Assembly: GCA_900551625.1 (NCBI GenBank)
Contig: URWZ01000103.1
Span: 1 to 6,224, forward strand
Direction of reading: 5' to 3'
Length of the DNA: 6,224 nucleotides
Origin: an uncultured Collinsella sp.
GTDB taxonomy: Bacteria; Actinomycetota; Coriobacteriia; Coriobacteriales; Coriobacteriaceae
Shown one piece after another: positions 6,222 through 6,224 of this stretch. Every line of letters starts with the position of its first letter. Positions within the stretch are counted from its first letter, which is position 1. A program made the position numbers and the translations under genes. Below the pieces are notes generated by a model, which was not told the origin of the DNA, did not search any database, and was given only the letters and a program-made list of their open reading frames with translations.

Positions 6222-6224
6222 AGG

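Overview
The window is a GC-rich, densely packed, single-direction stretch of bacterial chromosome. It carries four housekeeping genes and one unusual gene on the + strand: 5'-truncated lepA (elongation factor 4), dusB (tRNA-dihydrouridine synthase), hemW (radical-SAM heme chaperone), a DnaJ-like gene whose C-terminal third is membrane-spanning, and a classical dnaJ cut off at its 3' end. The protein sequences, GC-rich codon use, GTG starts and the hemW-to-dnaJ neighbourhood suggest a high-GC actinobacterial relative, most likely a gut Coriobacteriia member such as Collinsella. That assignment rests on recognition of protein style, not on a search.

Layout: bases 1-26 are not genomic. They are the end of an Illumina Nextera (Tn5) adapter joined directly to lepA codons. 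lepA runs to 1570, dusB follows after 4 bases, and hemW follows dusB after 2 bases with its Shine-Dalgarno sequence inside the end of dusB, so these three look like one translationally coupled operon. A 58-base gap precedes the membrane DnaJ-like gene (3912-5015). An 81-base gap with a weak candidate promoter precedes dnaJ (5097 onward). The dnaJ reading is normal up to about 6107 and then stops matching the family. The last roughly 115 bases instead encode, on the opposite strand, a clean secretory signal peptide of an unrelated gene. The right end is therefore most likely a chimeric join, or less likely a real rearrangement. No RNA genes, mobile elements or CRISPR arrays were seen.

The main biological point is the gene at 3912-5015. 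It has an intact J domain (HPD), a Gly/Tyr/Pro-rich linker, CTD I and four perfect CXXCXGXG zinc-binding repeats. At the point where CTD II and the dimerisation tail should begin, it has instead about three hydrophobic helices. It occupies the slot between hemW and dnaJ where many actinobacteria carry hrcA, and it lies next to the classical dnaJ. The simplest inference is a DnaK co-chaperone anchored in the cytoplasmic membrane with its J domain in the cytosol, working beside the soluble DnaJ.
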